From: Nocardiopsis dassonvillei_B
Lineage (GTDB): Bacteria > Actinomycetota > Actinomycetes > Streptosporangiales > Streptosporangiaceae
Assembly (NCBI RefSeq): GCF_964273065.1
Contig: NZ_OZ186815.1
Span: 6,510,001-6,574,000, forward strand
Direction of reading: 5' to 3'
DNA length: 64,000 bases
Position numbers and translations under genes: made by a program. Positions 1-8,578 of this stretch are shown here, in pieces. Every line of letters begins with the position of its first letter. The first letter of the stretch is position 1. Under the pieces are notes generated by a model. The model was not told the DNA's origin. It did no database searches and was given only the letters and a program-made list of their open reading frames with translations.

Positions 1-150
1 CACGAACCGTGCGCCGATCTCCGCTGCGGCCTTCTCGCCCCGCTCGGTGTCGCGCGCACCGAGGTAGACGACGTGGCCCAGCGCCAGAAGCCGCTTCGCG
101 GTCTCGAAACCGATGCCCTTGTTGGCCCCGGTGATCAGCGTGATGGTCAT
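1..150 (-). CDS. Short-chain dehydrogenase/reductase, N-terminal part only
   Basis: Reading the minus strand from an ATG at 150 gives MTITLITGANKGIGFETAKR, the Rossmann beta1-alpha1 segment with the TGxxxGIG cofactor motif that defines classical SDR oxidoreductases. The gene runs off the left edge of the window, so only about 50 residues are visible and the substrate cannot be inferred. An AGGAGAT-like ribosome site lies just upstream (152-160). It is divergent from the XRE-type regulator at 290; this SDR/XRE pairing is common in actinobacteria and suggests the regulator controls it. Confidence 0.85.
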   Translation of the reverse strand, partial: MTITLITGANKGIGFETAKRLLALGHVVYLGARDTERGEKAAAEIGARFV

Positions 151-289
151 GGATCTCCTCCTGGGACAGGCGGCCCGAACGGGCCTTCGGCCACGCTAGG
201 AGGGGCCGTGCCCCCGGCCCAGAGCCCTGCCGAGCCGGGGGTGCGACAGGGCCCCCTCTGTCCGCCCCGCCGAGATCTAGGCTGATCGC
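151..289. promoter_or_regulatory. Divergent promoter region between SDR and XRE regulator
   Basis: This 139-bp spacer must hold promoters for both divergent genes. A TAGGCT hexamer (277-282) lies about 8 bases before the regulator's ATG, a spacing that would make that transcript leaderless. No clear operator palindrome was seen. Confidence 0.4.
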
Positions 290-1174
290 ATGAGCAAGAC
301 GACGAACGCCCTCGGCGCGTTCCTGCGCGCCCGGCGCGCTCTGGTGAGCCCCGGGCAGGTGGGCATTCCCGACGTCGGTGTACGGCGCGTGCCCGGATTG
401 CGGCGGGAGGAGGTCGCCATGCTCGCCGGCATCAGCGCCGACTACTACCTGCGGCTGGAGCGGGGCCGCGACCGGAACCCCTCGGTGCAGGTCCTGGAGT
501 CGATCGCCCGCGTGCTGCACCTGGACGACGACCACTTCGCCCATCTGCTGTCGCTGGTCGCCGAGGTGCCCCGGCGGAGCGGGCGCAGACCGCGTAAGGA
601 GACCGTGCCGACCGGTGTGCTCAAGCTGCTGGACTCCCTCGTCCAGCCCGCCTTCATCGAGGGCCGGTACTTCGACATCCTGGCCTCGAACGCGCTCGCC
701 CGGGCACTCGACCCCCGCCTGGCCGTGGGCGGCAACCAGCTGAGGGACATGTTCCTGGACCCGGGCCAGCAGGAGCTGTACCCGGAGTGGAAGAGCGTCA
801 CGGAGTGCTTCATCGCGAACCTGCGCCAGTCCGTGGGCACCGACACCGACGATCCCCGCTTCGCCGACCTCGTCGGAGAGCTCTCACTGGCGAGCCCGCT
901 GTTCCGCAGGCTCTGGGCCCGGCACGAGGTGCGGGGCCAGCGCGGGACGCCGATCCGGCTGGACCACCCGCAGATCGGGGAGCTGACCCTCAACAGGGAG
1001 CGGCTGAGCGTGGGCGGGGCCGAGAACCTGAAACTTGTCGTGTACCACCCGGACGCCGGATCCGACAGCGCGGAGAAGCTGACTCTGCTGGCTTCGGCGG
1101 ACATGCCCGCCCGGGCGCGGGGCGGGAGCGCGGGCGCTCCTGCGCGCGGGACGAAGGCCGCCGCGTCCGAGTGA
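290..1174 (+). CDS. XRE-family transcriptional regulator with MmyB-like ligand-binding domain
   Basis: A 294-residue protein. Residues about 8-85 form a helix-turn-helix domain with the typical PGLRREEVAMLAGIS and YYLRLERGRDRNPS segments. The remainder matches the MmyB-like ligand-binding (PAS-like) domain of actinobacterial regulators that usually sit beside SDR genes and repress them until a small ligand binds. Length and domain order are normal for the family. The ligand is unknown; the divergent SDR gene at 1-150 is the likely target (inference from context). Confidence 0.9.
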   Translation: MSKTTNALGAFLRARRALVSPGQVGIPDVGVRRVPGLRREEVAMLAGISADYYLRLERGRDRNPSVQVLESIARVLHLDDDHFAHLLSLVAEVPRRSGRRPRKETVPTGVLKLLDSLVQPAFIEGRYFDILASNALARALDPRLAVGGNQLRDMFLDPGQQELYPEWKSVTECFIANLRQSVGTDTDDPRFADLVGELSLASPLFRRLWARHEVRGQRGTPIRLDHPQIGELTLNRERLSVGGAENLKLVVYHPDAGSDSAEKLTLLASADMPARARGGSAGAPARGTKAAASE

Positions 1175-1259
1175 ACCCGTTCGGGCACCGGGTACGGCGC
1201 ACGGCGCGACCGCGCGGGCGAACGGTATTCCTCGTCAAGACTTCGTGGTGGAGGCACCT

Positions 1260-1913
1260 GTGACAACGATCGGGATCATCGGCGCGGGCGAGGTGGGGAG
1301 CCAGATCGCCCGCGCGGCGGTGGCGAACGGCTACGAGGTCGTCATCGCCAACTCGCGGGGACCCGAGACCCTGGAAGAGCTCATCGACGAACTCGGCCCC
1401 GCGGCCTCCGCCGCGTACGCGGCGGAGGCCGCGGCCGCGGGCGACTTCGCGGTCATCGCCGTACCCCTCCAACCCGTCGACAACATGCCCGCCGCAGAGC
1501 TGGCGGGCAAGGTCGTACTGGACACGAACAACTACATGGTCTGGCGCGACGGCCACTTCCCGATGGTCGACTCCGGTGAGAAGACGGTCCACGAGCTGCG
1601 CCAGGAACAGCTCCCGACCTCGAAGGTCGCCAAGGCGTTCACCCACATCCAGGCCCCGAGCCTGCTCAGCACGGCCCGTCCCGCGGGCGACCCCGCCCGA
1701 CGGGCGCTGTCGGTGTCGAGCGACCACCCCGAGGCCGTGGAGATCGTCACGCGGCTGTACGACCGGTTCGGGTTCGACACGGTGGACAACAGCCCGCTGA
1801 GCGAGTCCTGGCGTACCGCCCCCGGCCAGCCCGCCTGGCTCCAGCACGCACGGCAGAACCGCGAGCAGCTGGCCCGCAACCTGGAACTGGCGGAGCCCAT
1901 CATCGTCAGGTGA
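1260..1913 (+). CDS. NADPH-dependent oxidoreductase, F420-reductase-like (NAD-binding domain)
   Basis: A 217-residue protein starting TTIGIIGAGEVGSQIARA, a Rossmann GxGxxG dinucleotide-binding site, then VIANSRGPE and a DTNNY segment as in the 'NADPH-dependent F420 reductase / predicted dinucleotide-binding enzyme' group (COG2085). Several GTGs are in frame (1245, 1248, 1260); 1260 is chosen because GGAGG at about 1250-1254 sits at the right distance and because the Rossmann strand begins there. The substrate cannot be told. A perfect 32-bp palindrome lies inside the gene at 1401-1432. Confidence 0.8.
   Translation: MTTIGIIGAGEVGSQIARAAVANGYEVVIANSRGPETLEELIDELGPAASAAYAAEAAAAGDFAVIAVPLQPVDNMPAAELAGKVVLDTNNYMVWRDGHFPMVDSGEKTVHELRQEQLPTSKVAKAFTHIQAPSLLSTARPAGDPARRALSVSSDHPEAVEIVTRLYDRFGFDTVDNSPLSESWRTAPGQPAWLQHARQNREQLARNLELAEPIIVR
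1401..1432. repeat. Perfect 32-bp palindrome inside a coding region
   Basis: The 32 bases centred on GTAC (half-site GCGGCCTCCGCCGCGT) are exactly self-complementary and encode an Ala-rich stretch (AASAAYAAEAAA) of the oxidoreductase. Alanine-rich GC-rich coding can make palindromes by chance, but perfection over 32 bp is notable. It would form a strong cruciform or hairpin without a loop of unpaired bases. Confidence 0.85.
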
Positions 1914-2014
1914 AGTCGCGCGCCCCCTGTGTTCAGGCGACCTGTGGGTGCGCGAACCAGGCCGGTGCCGGCACGTGCGCACGGGTTGCTCGTGGCAGCG
2001 TGCCGAGAGGCCGC

Positions 2015-2240
2015 CCGCTCCACCTCGCCTACTCCCACGAAGTCCTCCAGGGGTGGGGTGCGCCCACTTCGGTGGGATCGGGCCGCCCTCGGGTCACCGA
2101 GACCACACCTGGCTCCAGCAGCTCCAGCCCGTCGAAGAACCCGGCGATGCGCCCGGGAACGAGGTTCATCCGGGGGCGCCCCCGTCTCGTTCCACTGCCG
2201 GGTCACCTCGTCCGTCTCGGCGGGGACGACGGCCCCCTTG
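2015..2240 (-). pseudogene. Remnant of a DUF574-type SAM-dependent methyltransferase (C-terminus, frameshifted)
   Basis: The minus strand shows the C-terminal part of the actinobacterial DUF574 methyltransferase family, split over frames. TDEVTRQWNETGAPP ends near 2170; MNLVPGRIAGFFDGLELLEP and GVVSVTRGRPDPTEVG continue in the next frame (ATG at 2169); PLEDFVGVGEVE follows in a third. The order RQWNETGAPP, then IAxFFDGLELLEPGVVSVTRWRP, then FVGVGR is that of intact family members. The N-terminal SAM-binding domain is missing and there are at least two frameshifts, so this is a dead gene fragment. It fills most of the 628-bp gap between 1914 and 2541. Confidence 0.75.
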
Positions 2241-2541
2241 CCCCGGCGGCCGTCCCGCCCGTTCCGAGACCCGGTACCGGATCACGGGTCACATAGGACA
2301 CGGGCCCGGGAGGGGGAGTGGCACGGAGAGGCCACGACGGGGGATTCCGCTCACGCCCCGACAGGAGGCCGTCGAAGGGAACGACCCCGCGGAGCAGGCC
2401 GGTGTTCCGTCCGCCGACCCCGGCGCTTCCTCCGCCCCCCGGAGTCCTCCTCCCGGGTCGCGGGGCCCGGGACACCCGGGAGGCGGGTGGACCCGGACCC
2501 GCCGCAGCCCTCCTTGACGGTGGTGAGACCATATCCGGGAG

Positions 2542-3117
2542 ATGACCGAGAACAGAGCGTGCCGCCCGCTGCGCGCCGGGGTGTTCACCCTGGTGTGCGC
2601 GAGCCTGTCCGCGCACGGGCACGCGCTCGGTTCCGGACACGACGTCCCGCTCCCGGGCCTGCTGCCGGGTATGGCGGTCGTCTTCGCCATGGCCTGGGCG
2701 GCCGCGCACCGGCGCCAGGGGTGGGCGGCCCTGACCGGTCGGATGCTCTGGGGCCAGCTCGCCCTGCACGTGACCTTCAGCTACGCCGGATCCTTCGGTG
2801 CCTCCCACACCGCACCCCACCCCGACCAGGTCGTCGCCGACGCGGCGATGCCGGCGTGGGCGATGATCGGGATGCACGTGCTCTCCGCGCTGGTCAGCGC
2901 CTGGTGGCTGCACCGGGGTGAGGCGGCGCTGTTCGCCTTCCTGCGTTTCATGGCGCTCGCGCTCCTCCCGCTGCTGCTGGCGCTGGGCGCTCTGCCCGCA
3001 CCGCGCGGACCGGTCGTCCCCCGCCTGCGGAGCGCCGACGCGCCCGCCCGCATCCGTCTGCCCTACCTGCGGCACAGCCTCATCCTGCGCGGGCCCCCGG
3101 TCCCGTCCGCCGCCTGA
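2542..3117 (+). CDS. Conserved membrane protein beside copper genes
   Basis: A 191-residue protein with about four hydrophobic segments (residues about 10-28, 38-56, 78-95, 113-155) and several His residues in the first half. I do not recognise a named domain. Its position directly upstream of an ECF sigma factor and the SCO1/DyP/PCuAC block suggests a part in copper or envelope redox homeostasis (inference). A GGGAG immediately precedes the ATG, too close for a standard ribosome site, so the transcript may be leaderless. Confidence 0.6.
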   Translation: MTENRACRPLRAGVFTLVCASLSAHGHALGSGHDVPLPGLLPGMAVVFAMAWAAAHRRQGWAALTGRMLWGQLALHVTFSYAGSFGASHTAPHPDQVVADAAMPAWAMIGMHVLSALVSAWWLHRGEAALFAFLRFMALALLPLLLALGALPAPRGPVVPRLRSADAPARIRLPYLRHSLILRGPPVPSAA

Positions 3118-3379
3118 GACCCCGCGTTCACCCCGTGCACCGGAATGCCGGAGCGCGGCCGTCCGTGCCGTGATCCGTCCTCCTCCGCCGTGCCGTTCCG
3201 ACACTTTCCCACCTGCTCCGCCGTGTCGGGGGACCGTCGAACGCGCCGTCCGGGCCGCGTTTCCTCCTTCCCTCCCTCCGGGGTGCGCCGCCCGAGCGGC
3301 CGCCCCTCCGACGAGTACGCGCGGACCCGGGCCGGGTCCCGGCCGGGCGATCGCGCGGACGGCGACAGAAAGAACGGAC

Positions 3380-3991
3380 ATGCCCTCTCTCCGTGAGGTC
3401 ACCTCCCCCGTACCCTCCGACGGGCCCGGACGGCCCGACGACGGTACAGGCCGGGTCGGAAACGACCACGGCGAACTGACGGTGCTGGCCATGCGCGCCA
3501 AGGCGGGTGCCCGAGGGGCGCTGGACTCCCTCTTCGCGCGTACCCGCGACGACGTGGCGCGGTTCATCGCCCGCCGGGTGGACCCCTCCTGGGTGGACGA
3601 CCTGACCCAGGAGACCTTCTCGCGCGCCCTGCGCGGACTGGACCACTACGCGGGGCGGGCCCCGGTGCGCTCCTGGCTGTTCTCCGTGGCGCGGCACACG
3701 GTGGCCGACCGCTACCGGGCCCACGGGCGCATCCCGCGCCACGACACCGTGGACGCGTGGTCCGAGACGGGGGTGGTCGCCGAGCCGGGCCGGTTCGACG
3801 AGTACCTCGCCCTGCTGGACCTGCTGGACGGGCTCCCGGAAGAGCGCAGGACGGCCTTCGTGCTGACCCAGCTCCACGGGATGCCCTACGCGGAGGCGGC
3901 CGAGGCCATCGGCGCCCCCGTCGGCACGGTGCGCTCCCGGGTGGCGCGCGGCCGCCGGGACCTGCTCCGCATGCTGCGCCAGGCGGCCTGA
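3380..3991 (+). CDS. ECF-type RNA polymerase sigma factor
   Basis: A 203-residue sigma-70 family factor of the extracytoplasmic-function group. Region 2 (about residues 40-105) contains WVDDLTQETFSRALRGLDHY and VRSWLFSVARHTVADRYR; region 4 (about 140-200) contains LPEERRTAFVLTQLHGMPYAEAA and the HTH GAPVGTVRSRVARGRRDL. The frame stays open far upstream, but the ATG at 3380 gives the normal ECF length. No anti-sigma gene is adjacent. It lies just before SCO1, DyP and PCuAC genes and may drive them (inference). Confidence 0.88.
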   Translation: MPSLREVTSPVPSDGPGRPDDGTGRVGNDHGELTVLAMRAKAGARGALDSLFARTRDDVARFIARRVDPSWVDDLTQETFSRALRGLDHYAGRAPVRSWLFSVARHTVADRYRAHGRIPRHDTVDAWSETGVVAEPGRFDEYLALLDLLDGLPEERRTAFVLTQLHGMPYAEAAEAIGAPVGTVRSRVARGRRDLLRMLRQAA

Positions 3992-4086
3992 CCCGTACCC
4001 CGGGGCCGCCGGCACCGGCCCCGCCCCCTGCCCGAGAACACCCGGCCGCCGACGGCCGGGCACCGACCATGAAGGAGACCACACCC

Positions 4087-4707
4087 ATGACGACCCGCCC
4101 GCGCCCCGTGCGCGCCCTGGCCCCCGTGCTCTGCGCCGCCCTCACCCTGGCCACCGGCTGCTCCACCGATGACCCCGTCTCGGAGGCCGGGTACTACATG
4201 GACCTGTCCGACGACCCCATGGCCGCCTCCGACATCGAACTGACGACCGTCGACGGCGAGCCGTGGGGGTTCACCGACGTCGCCGACGACCGGCTGACCC
4301 TCCTCTTCTTCGGCTACACCAGCTGTCCTGACGTGTGCCCCATGACCATGGCCGAGATCGACCTGGCCCTGGGACAGGCGCAGGACGCCGCCGATTCCTA
4401 CGACGTCGTCATGGTGAGCACCGACCCCCAACGCGACACCGGCGAGCAGCTGCGCTCCTGGCTGGACCGCTTCGACCCCTCCTTCCAGGGGGTGCGCGGA
4501 GACATCGACGCCACCGTCGAGGCCGCCCGCGACTACGGCATCCCCATCGACGCCCCGCAGGAGACCGACGGCCAGTACCTGGTCACCCACGGCGGGCGCA
4601 TCGTGGTCCTGCTGCCCGGCGGGGAGGCGGCGGGCATGTTCGACGAGGGCACCGAGGCCGACGGGATCGCCGCCCTGCTCCCGACCCTCGCGGACACCCT
4701 GCTGTGA
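4087..4707 (+). CDS. SCO1/SenC-family copper chaperone lipoprotein
   Basis: A 206-residue exported lipoprotein with thioredoxin fold. The signal peptide ends in the lipobox LATGC. The copper site is visible: Cys80 and Cys84 in TSCPDVCPM and His168 in LVTHGG, the CxxxC plus distal His set of SCO proteins. Start is set at ATG 4087, preceded by AAGGAGA about 8 bases upstream; the ATG at 4069 would only add the ribosome site as codons. SCO proteins deliver copper to cytochrome oxidase CuA or, in Streptomyces, to the DtpA/GlxA pathway. It overlaps the peroxidase gene by 4 bases, so the two are translationally coupled. Confidence 0.93.
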   Translation: MTTRPRPVRALAPVLCAALTLATGCSTDDPVSEAGYYMDLSDDPMAASDIELTTVDGEPWGFTDVADDRLTLLFFGYTSCPDVCPMTMAEIDLALGQAQDAADSYDVVMVSTDPQRDTGEQLRSWLDRFDPSFQGVRGDIDATVEAARDYGIPIDAPQETDGQYLVTHGGRIVVLLPGGEAAGMFDEGTEADGIAALLPTLADTLL

Positions 4708-5984
4708 GACGCCGAACCGATACCGGCACCGGAGACCGGCTCTCCCGGCGCGGCCTGCTCGCGGCCGCCGGGACGGCCGGGGCGGCCGGGTTCGCCGGAC
4801 TGGCCGCCGGCGCGGTGGCCGGGCACGCCGTGACCGGCCCCCGGAGCGCCGGGGGGCACGACCCCGCACTCGCCCCCGCCCGCTCCCGGGCGGGGGCCCG
4901 CGACGGACTGCCTCCGGCGCTGCTCACCCCCACACCGTCGCAGGCCCACCTCGTCGCGGTGGACCTGCGGGCCGACCCCGGGAGCGCGGCGCGCGAGGCC
5001 GCCCGCCGGGTGCTGCGGACCTGGAGCAGGGAGGCCGCCGAACTGCACGACCACGGACTGGCCGCCCGGGTCGAGGGAGCCCCTTCCCAGGGGCTGCGGC
5101 CGGCCTCGCTCGGTGTCACCCTCGGCCTGGGCTCCTCCCTGCTCGCCGCGACAGGGCTGGCCGACCGCGTCCCGCCGCACCTGGAGGACCTGCCCGCCTT
5201 CGCCACCGACCACCTGGAACCGGCCTGGTGCGGCGGAGACCTGCTGCTCCACGTCGGAGCCGAGGACCCGGTCGTCCTCTCCTCGGCGGTGGGACACCTC
5301 CTCGGCGCGGTCGCCGCCGATGTGAGGGTGCGCTGGTCCCTGGCCGGGTTCCAGCGCTCCGCCGCGGCCGCCGCCGACCCGGAGGCCACACCGCGCAACC
5401 TCATGGGGCAGGTGGACGGCACGGTCAACCCGCACCCGTCCGACGCACTGTTCGGACCCCAGGTCCTGGCAGCGCACCCCGAGCCCGCCCTGGCGTGGAT
5501 GGACGGCGGCACCTACGTCGTCGTCCGCCGCATCCGGATGCTCCTGGACGACTGGTTCACCCTGGACCCGCGCGACCGGGAGGCCGTCATCGGCCGCCGC
5601 CTGTCCACCGGGGCGCCGCTGGGGGGTACGGCGGAGGACGACCGCCCCGACCTCGCCGTCACCGGGGACGACGGCTCGCCCGTCATCCCCCGCGACGCCC
5701 ACATCAGGCTGGCCGCTCCGGAGAACAACCTGGGCGCCCGGATGCTGCGCCGCGGTTTCTCCTACGACCTGGGCTGGGACACGGACGGGCGGCGCCAGGC
5801 GGGACTGCTCTTCACCGCCTGGCAGGCCGACCCCCGTTCGGGGTTCACCCCCGTGCAGCGGGCCCTGGACGAGGGCGGGGACGCCCTCAACCCGTTCGTC
5901 CGCCACGAGGGCAGCGCCCTGTTCGCGGTTCCGCCGGTCCGGGAGGGGGCTCCGTGGGTCGCACACGACCTGCTGGGCGGGTGA
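4704..5984 (+). CDS. Tat-exported DyP-type haem peroxidase
   Basis: A 426-residue dye-decolourising peroxidase. The N-terminus has a Tat signal (LSRRGLLAAAG followed by a hydrophobic Ala/Gly run). The family signature GxxDG is GQVDG at residues 235-239, with Asp238 as the distal catalytic acid; His333 in RDAHIRLA is the likely proximal haem ligand, and NNLGARMLRRGFSYD is typical. The GTG start at 4704 overlaps the SCO1 stop (GTGA). Known: in Streptomyces a DyP peroxidase (DtpA) works with Sco and a PCuAC-like chaperone in maturing the copper oxidase GlxA. The same trio is here, although no glxA is visible in the window. Confidence 0.93.
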   Translation: MRRRTDTGTGDRLSRRGLLAAAGTAGAAGFAGLAAGAVAGHAVTGPRSAGGHDPALAPARSRAGARDGLPPALLTPTPSQAHLVAVDLRADPGSAAREAARRVLRTWSREAAELHDHGLAARVEGAPSQGLRPASLGVTLGLGSSLLAATGLADRVPPHLEDLPAFATDHLEPAWCGGDLLLHVGAEDPVVLSSAVGHLLGAVAADVRVRWSLAGFQRSAAAAADPEATPRNLMGQVDGTVNPHPSDALFGPQVLAAHPEPALAWMDGGTYVVVRRIRMLLDDWFTLDPRDREAVIGRRLSTGAPLGGTAEDDRPDLAVTGDDGSPVIPRDAHIRLAAPENNLGARMLRRGFSYDLGWDTDGRRQAGLLFTAWQADPRSGFTPVQRALDEGGDALNPFVRHEGSALFAVPPVREGAPWVAHDLLGG

Positions 5985-6084
5985 AGGCGCACACCGTCGG
6001 GAACCAGGGGTCCCTCCGGGGCGACTCCCATGGTGGGCGCCCACCCCTGCCGATCCACCACCGACACGAGGGAACATCCACGCC

Positions 6085-6636
6085 ATGCCGTTCCGAAGCG
6101 CTCTGAGATCCCTGGCCGTTCCGGGCTCTGCGACCCTGCTGCTGTTCACCGCCGCCTGCGGGACCGGCGGTGCGCCGACCCGTGCCGATGCCGCCCACAC
6201 CGTGGAAGGGGCCCGCGGCCATGTCGTGGCGGGGGACCTGCAGATCTCGGGTGCGTGGGTGCCCGAGCCCGCCAACCCGCAGGTCGCGGTGCTCTACCTG
6301 GAGGTGGCCAACCTCGCCGCCGAGGACGCGGTGATCACCGGGGTCTCGACCGACGCCTCACCCGACGCCGACCTGTGCAGCACCGAGACCACGGAGTCGG
6401 GGGCGTCCCGGATGCGGGTGGTGGAGGAGATCCCCGTGGCCGCCGGGGGGTCCACCGCCCTGGTGGACGGCGGCTACCACATCATGCTCAACGACCTTCC
6501 GCGACCGCTGGAGGTCGGGGACGAGGTGGAGGTGGCCCTCACCTTCGACGGCGGACGCGAGGCGGCGTTCACCGCCCCGGTGGAGCCGATGGCGGCCGGG
6601 TTCGAACCCGGGACCGACCACGGCGGACACCACTGA
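6085..6636 (+). CDS. PCuAC-type periplasmic copper chaperone lipoprotein (variant site)
   Basis: A 183-residue lipoprotein; the signal peptide ends at FTAACG. The cupredoxin-like PCuAC domain has ISGAWVPEPA near the start and ends in GGYHIML. The copper motif of the family is H(M)x10Mx21HxM; here Met (in SRMRV), the exact 21-residue spacing and HxM are kept, but the first His is absent and a Cys (DLCST) stands at the equivalent position. That Cys could replace the ligand. The gene follows the DyP gene after 100 bp and completes the Sco/DyP/PCuAC set. A strong hairpin follows. Confidence 0.88.
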   Translation: MPFRSALRSLAVPGSATLLLFTAACGTGGAPTRADAAHTVEGARGHVVAGDLQISGAWVPEPANPQVAVLYLEVANLAAEDAVITGVSTDASPDADLCSTETTESGASRMRVVEEIPVAAGGSTALVDGGYHIMLNDLPRPLEVGDEVEVALTFDGGREAAFTAPVEPMAAGFEPGTDHGGHH

Positions 6637-6645
6637 TGAGACCCG

Positions 6646-6675
6646 CGGCCGTCCCCGCCCGGACGGGGACGGCCG
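6646..6675 (+). terminator. Hairpin terminator after the copper block
   Basis: A perfect 12-bp stem (CGGCCGTCCCCG pairing with CGGGGACGGCCG) with a 6-base loop starts 10 bases after the PCuAC stop codon. There is no U-tract, as is usual for actinobacterial terminators. Confidence 0.75.
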
Positions 6676-7147
6676 TGCGGGAGACCGCGACGCCCGCCAC
6701 CGCGGCGGCCGGCGTCGCGGTCCGTTCCACCTCCGAACCGGCGGCCTGCCCACCCGTCCCGTCTCCGCGCTCTCCGGAGGACGGCTCCGGCGGGCGCACC
6801 CGGCCCGCGCCGTCGGGCGCGGCGGCCGGGGCCGCGGCCCGCCCGCGGCCAGGGCCGCATCCGGGCCGACCGTGTCCGAGAGGGGCCGCCGGCAGCCCCG
6901 GTGCCGCCGCCGGGAACGGCGACGCGACCGTGCACCGGCGCGGCCCCACCGGCCGGCCGGCCGCCCGGCCGCCGGTGACGGCGCCGCCGCGACCGTGAAG
7001 CCGCAGCCGACCGCCTCCCGATCAGGACGGGCCCGGCGCCCGGGTCCGGACCGGCCCCACGGCGCCGGCGCGGCCACCGCGGACAACGGGGCCACGGACC
7101 GGGCCATGACCAGGGTCGACACGCCGTGACCGCGCCCGTCCGGCTGT
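6676..7147. other. Non-coding stretch between convergent units
   Basis: About 470 bp of extreme GC. Long open frames exist on both strands but all are Arg/Pro/Gly-rich without recognisable domains. A minus-strand stretch near 7127 (MARSVAPLSAVAAPAPW) resembles a signal peptide, but nothing convincing follows. Confidence 0.5.
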
Positions 7148-8578
7148 TCACCGACTCCCCGCCCCGACGGCCGGAGCGTCCCGCGCGTCCTCGGCGGCCT
7201 GTGCGGAGGCCGCACGCCCCCCGCGCGCACGCCACCCCAGGAGGACGTCCACCGCCAGGAACACCAGCAGGGACACCCCCAGCAGCGGCACCGCCCAGCC
7301 GACCACCGCCAGGACGGCGGCCACCCCGACCCTCCACGGCCACGACAGGGACCGGAAGGACCCGCGCGGGTAGGGGCGGCCCACCCCCGGGGCCCGGCCC
7401 CGCGTCGGCCGCCGCTGCCACCACATCCGGTAGCCCCAGAGGACGACCGCGACCAGGCCGACGGCCACCGCGGTGAGCACGAGCTGGTTGGGCATCCCGA
7501 ACAGCACGCCCATGTGCGCGTCGATGCCCCACCGGCTCAGCCTGGCCACGAGCGGGTAGTCGGAGAAGCGGACCACGTCGACCACCTCCCCGGTGTCGGC
7601 GGCGACCGCCGCGGCGTCCACGCTCGTCGGCCAGGACCGGTCGACCTGGGTCACCGTGTAGGGGGCGGCGGGATCCCCCGGAAAGGAGACCTCGACCAGC
7701 CCGTCCAGGCCCGCGGCCCGGGCGCTCGCCAGCACGGTGTCGACGCCGACGTCCACACCCGGGGTCGCGTTCGGTGTCTCCACCGAGACGGCGGGGGTGG
7801 TCCAGGCCAGCCGTTCGCGCAGGTCGGAGATGTTCGCCCCGGCGTACTGCGACCAGGTCATGCCCGTGGCCGACAGGAACAGCAGGCCCGCCAGCAGCCA
7901 CAGCCCGGTCGCCCCGTGCACGGACACCGACCGGGAGCGGCCGGGCGGGGTGCCCGCAGCGGGCAGCAGCAGACGGCGGGCCCGTCCGCTCCCGCGCCGC
8001 CGCAGCACGGCCGACACCCACAGGACGGCCCCGCCCAGGGCGGTCGCCCACAGCCAGCTCGCCGCCAGTTCGCTGTACAGGCGGCCGACGTCGCCCAGGT
8101 GCAGGTCGCGGTGCAGGGTGTCCACCCAGGCCCGCACCGGCAGCGCTCCGCTGGTGCCGTAGGTCTCCATCACCCCCAGCACCTCGCCGTCGTAGGGATC
8201 GACGAAGACCGTCATCCGGTGGCTCTCGGCCGACCCGGGCAGGTCGAAGAGGACCCGGGTGGAGTCGCGTTCCCCGGTGGCCGGGCGCACCGCGTCGGGT
8301 TCGGCGCCCGGAAGCTCCGCACGGGCGATGCGCACCTGCTCGTACAGGGGCAGGTGGTCCCCGTCCGGTTCGACGCGGAGCTGCTCGGCGTGCACCGCCT
8401 GCTCCAACTGCGGCGTCCACACGTACAGCAGCCCGGTGACCGCGGCCACCAGGATGAACGGGGCGGCGAACACCCCGGCGTAGAAGTGCAGGCGCAGGAT
8501 CAGCGGGCGCAGCACGGACCAGCCGCCGCGGTGCCCGCGGGGCCGATCCGGTGCGGGGACGCCTGTTCGCGGGTCCAC
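7148..8578 (-). CDS. PepSY-associated TM helix protein (iron-regulated membrane protein type)
   Basis: A 476-residue membrane protein of the PepSY_TM family (COG3182). Residues about 22-50 form the first TM helix (LHFYAGVFAAPFILVAAVTGLLYVW region), followed by a PepSY region, a TM at about 150-170, another at about 225-245 (LWLLAGLLFLSATGMTW), a second PepSY-like periplasmic part and a C-terminal TM set ending with LAVDVLLGWRARGGRAA. Such proteins act in the membrane with ferric reductases or siderophore uptake. The gene lies downstream of a ferric-reductase-like gene on the same strand, 136 bp away. Confidence 0.85.
   Translation of the reverse strand: MDPRTGVPAPDRPRGHRGGWSVLRPLILRLHFYAGVFAAPFILVAAVTGLLYVWTPQLEQAVHAEQLRVEPDGDHLPLYEQVRIARAELPGAEPDAVRPATGERDSTRVLFDLPGSAESHRMTVFVDPYDGEVLGVMETYGTSGALPVRAWVDTLHRDLHLGDVGRLYSELAASWLWATALGGAVLWVSAVLRRRGSGRARRLLLPAAGTPPGRSRSVSVHGATGLWLLAGLLFLSATGMTWSQYAGANISDLRERLAWTTPAVSVETPNATPGVDVGVDTVLASARAAGLDGLVEVSFPGDPAAPYTVTQVDRSWPTSVDAAAVAADTGEVVDVVRFSDYPLVARLSRWGIDAHMGVLFGMPNQLVLTAVAVGLVAVVLWGYRMWWQRRPTRGRAPGVGRPYPRGSFRSLSWPWRVGVAAVLAVVGWAVPLLGVSLLVFLAVDVLLGWRARGGRAASAQAAEDARDAPAVGAGSR

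Noticed and set aside
2203..3567. 454-codon minus-strand frame
   Set aside because: Runs opposite the membrane protein and ECF sigma genes and is Arg/Pro/Gly-rich; only the small methyltransferase remnant near 2015-2240 has real similarity.
6750..7127. Minus-strand sequence with a signal-peptide-like start (MARSVAPLSAVAAPAPW)
   Set aside because: The rest is Arg/Pro repeats with no fold, and no ribosome site is present.
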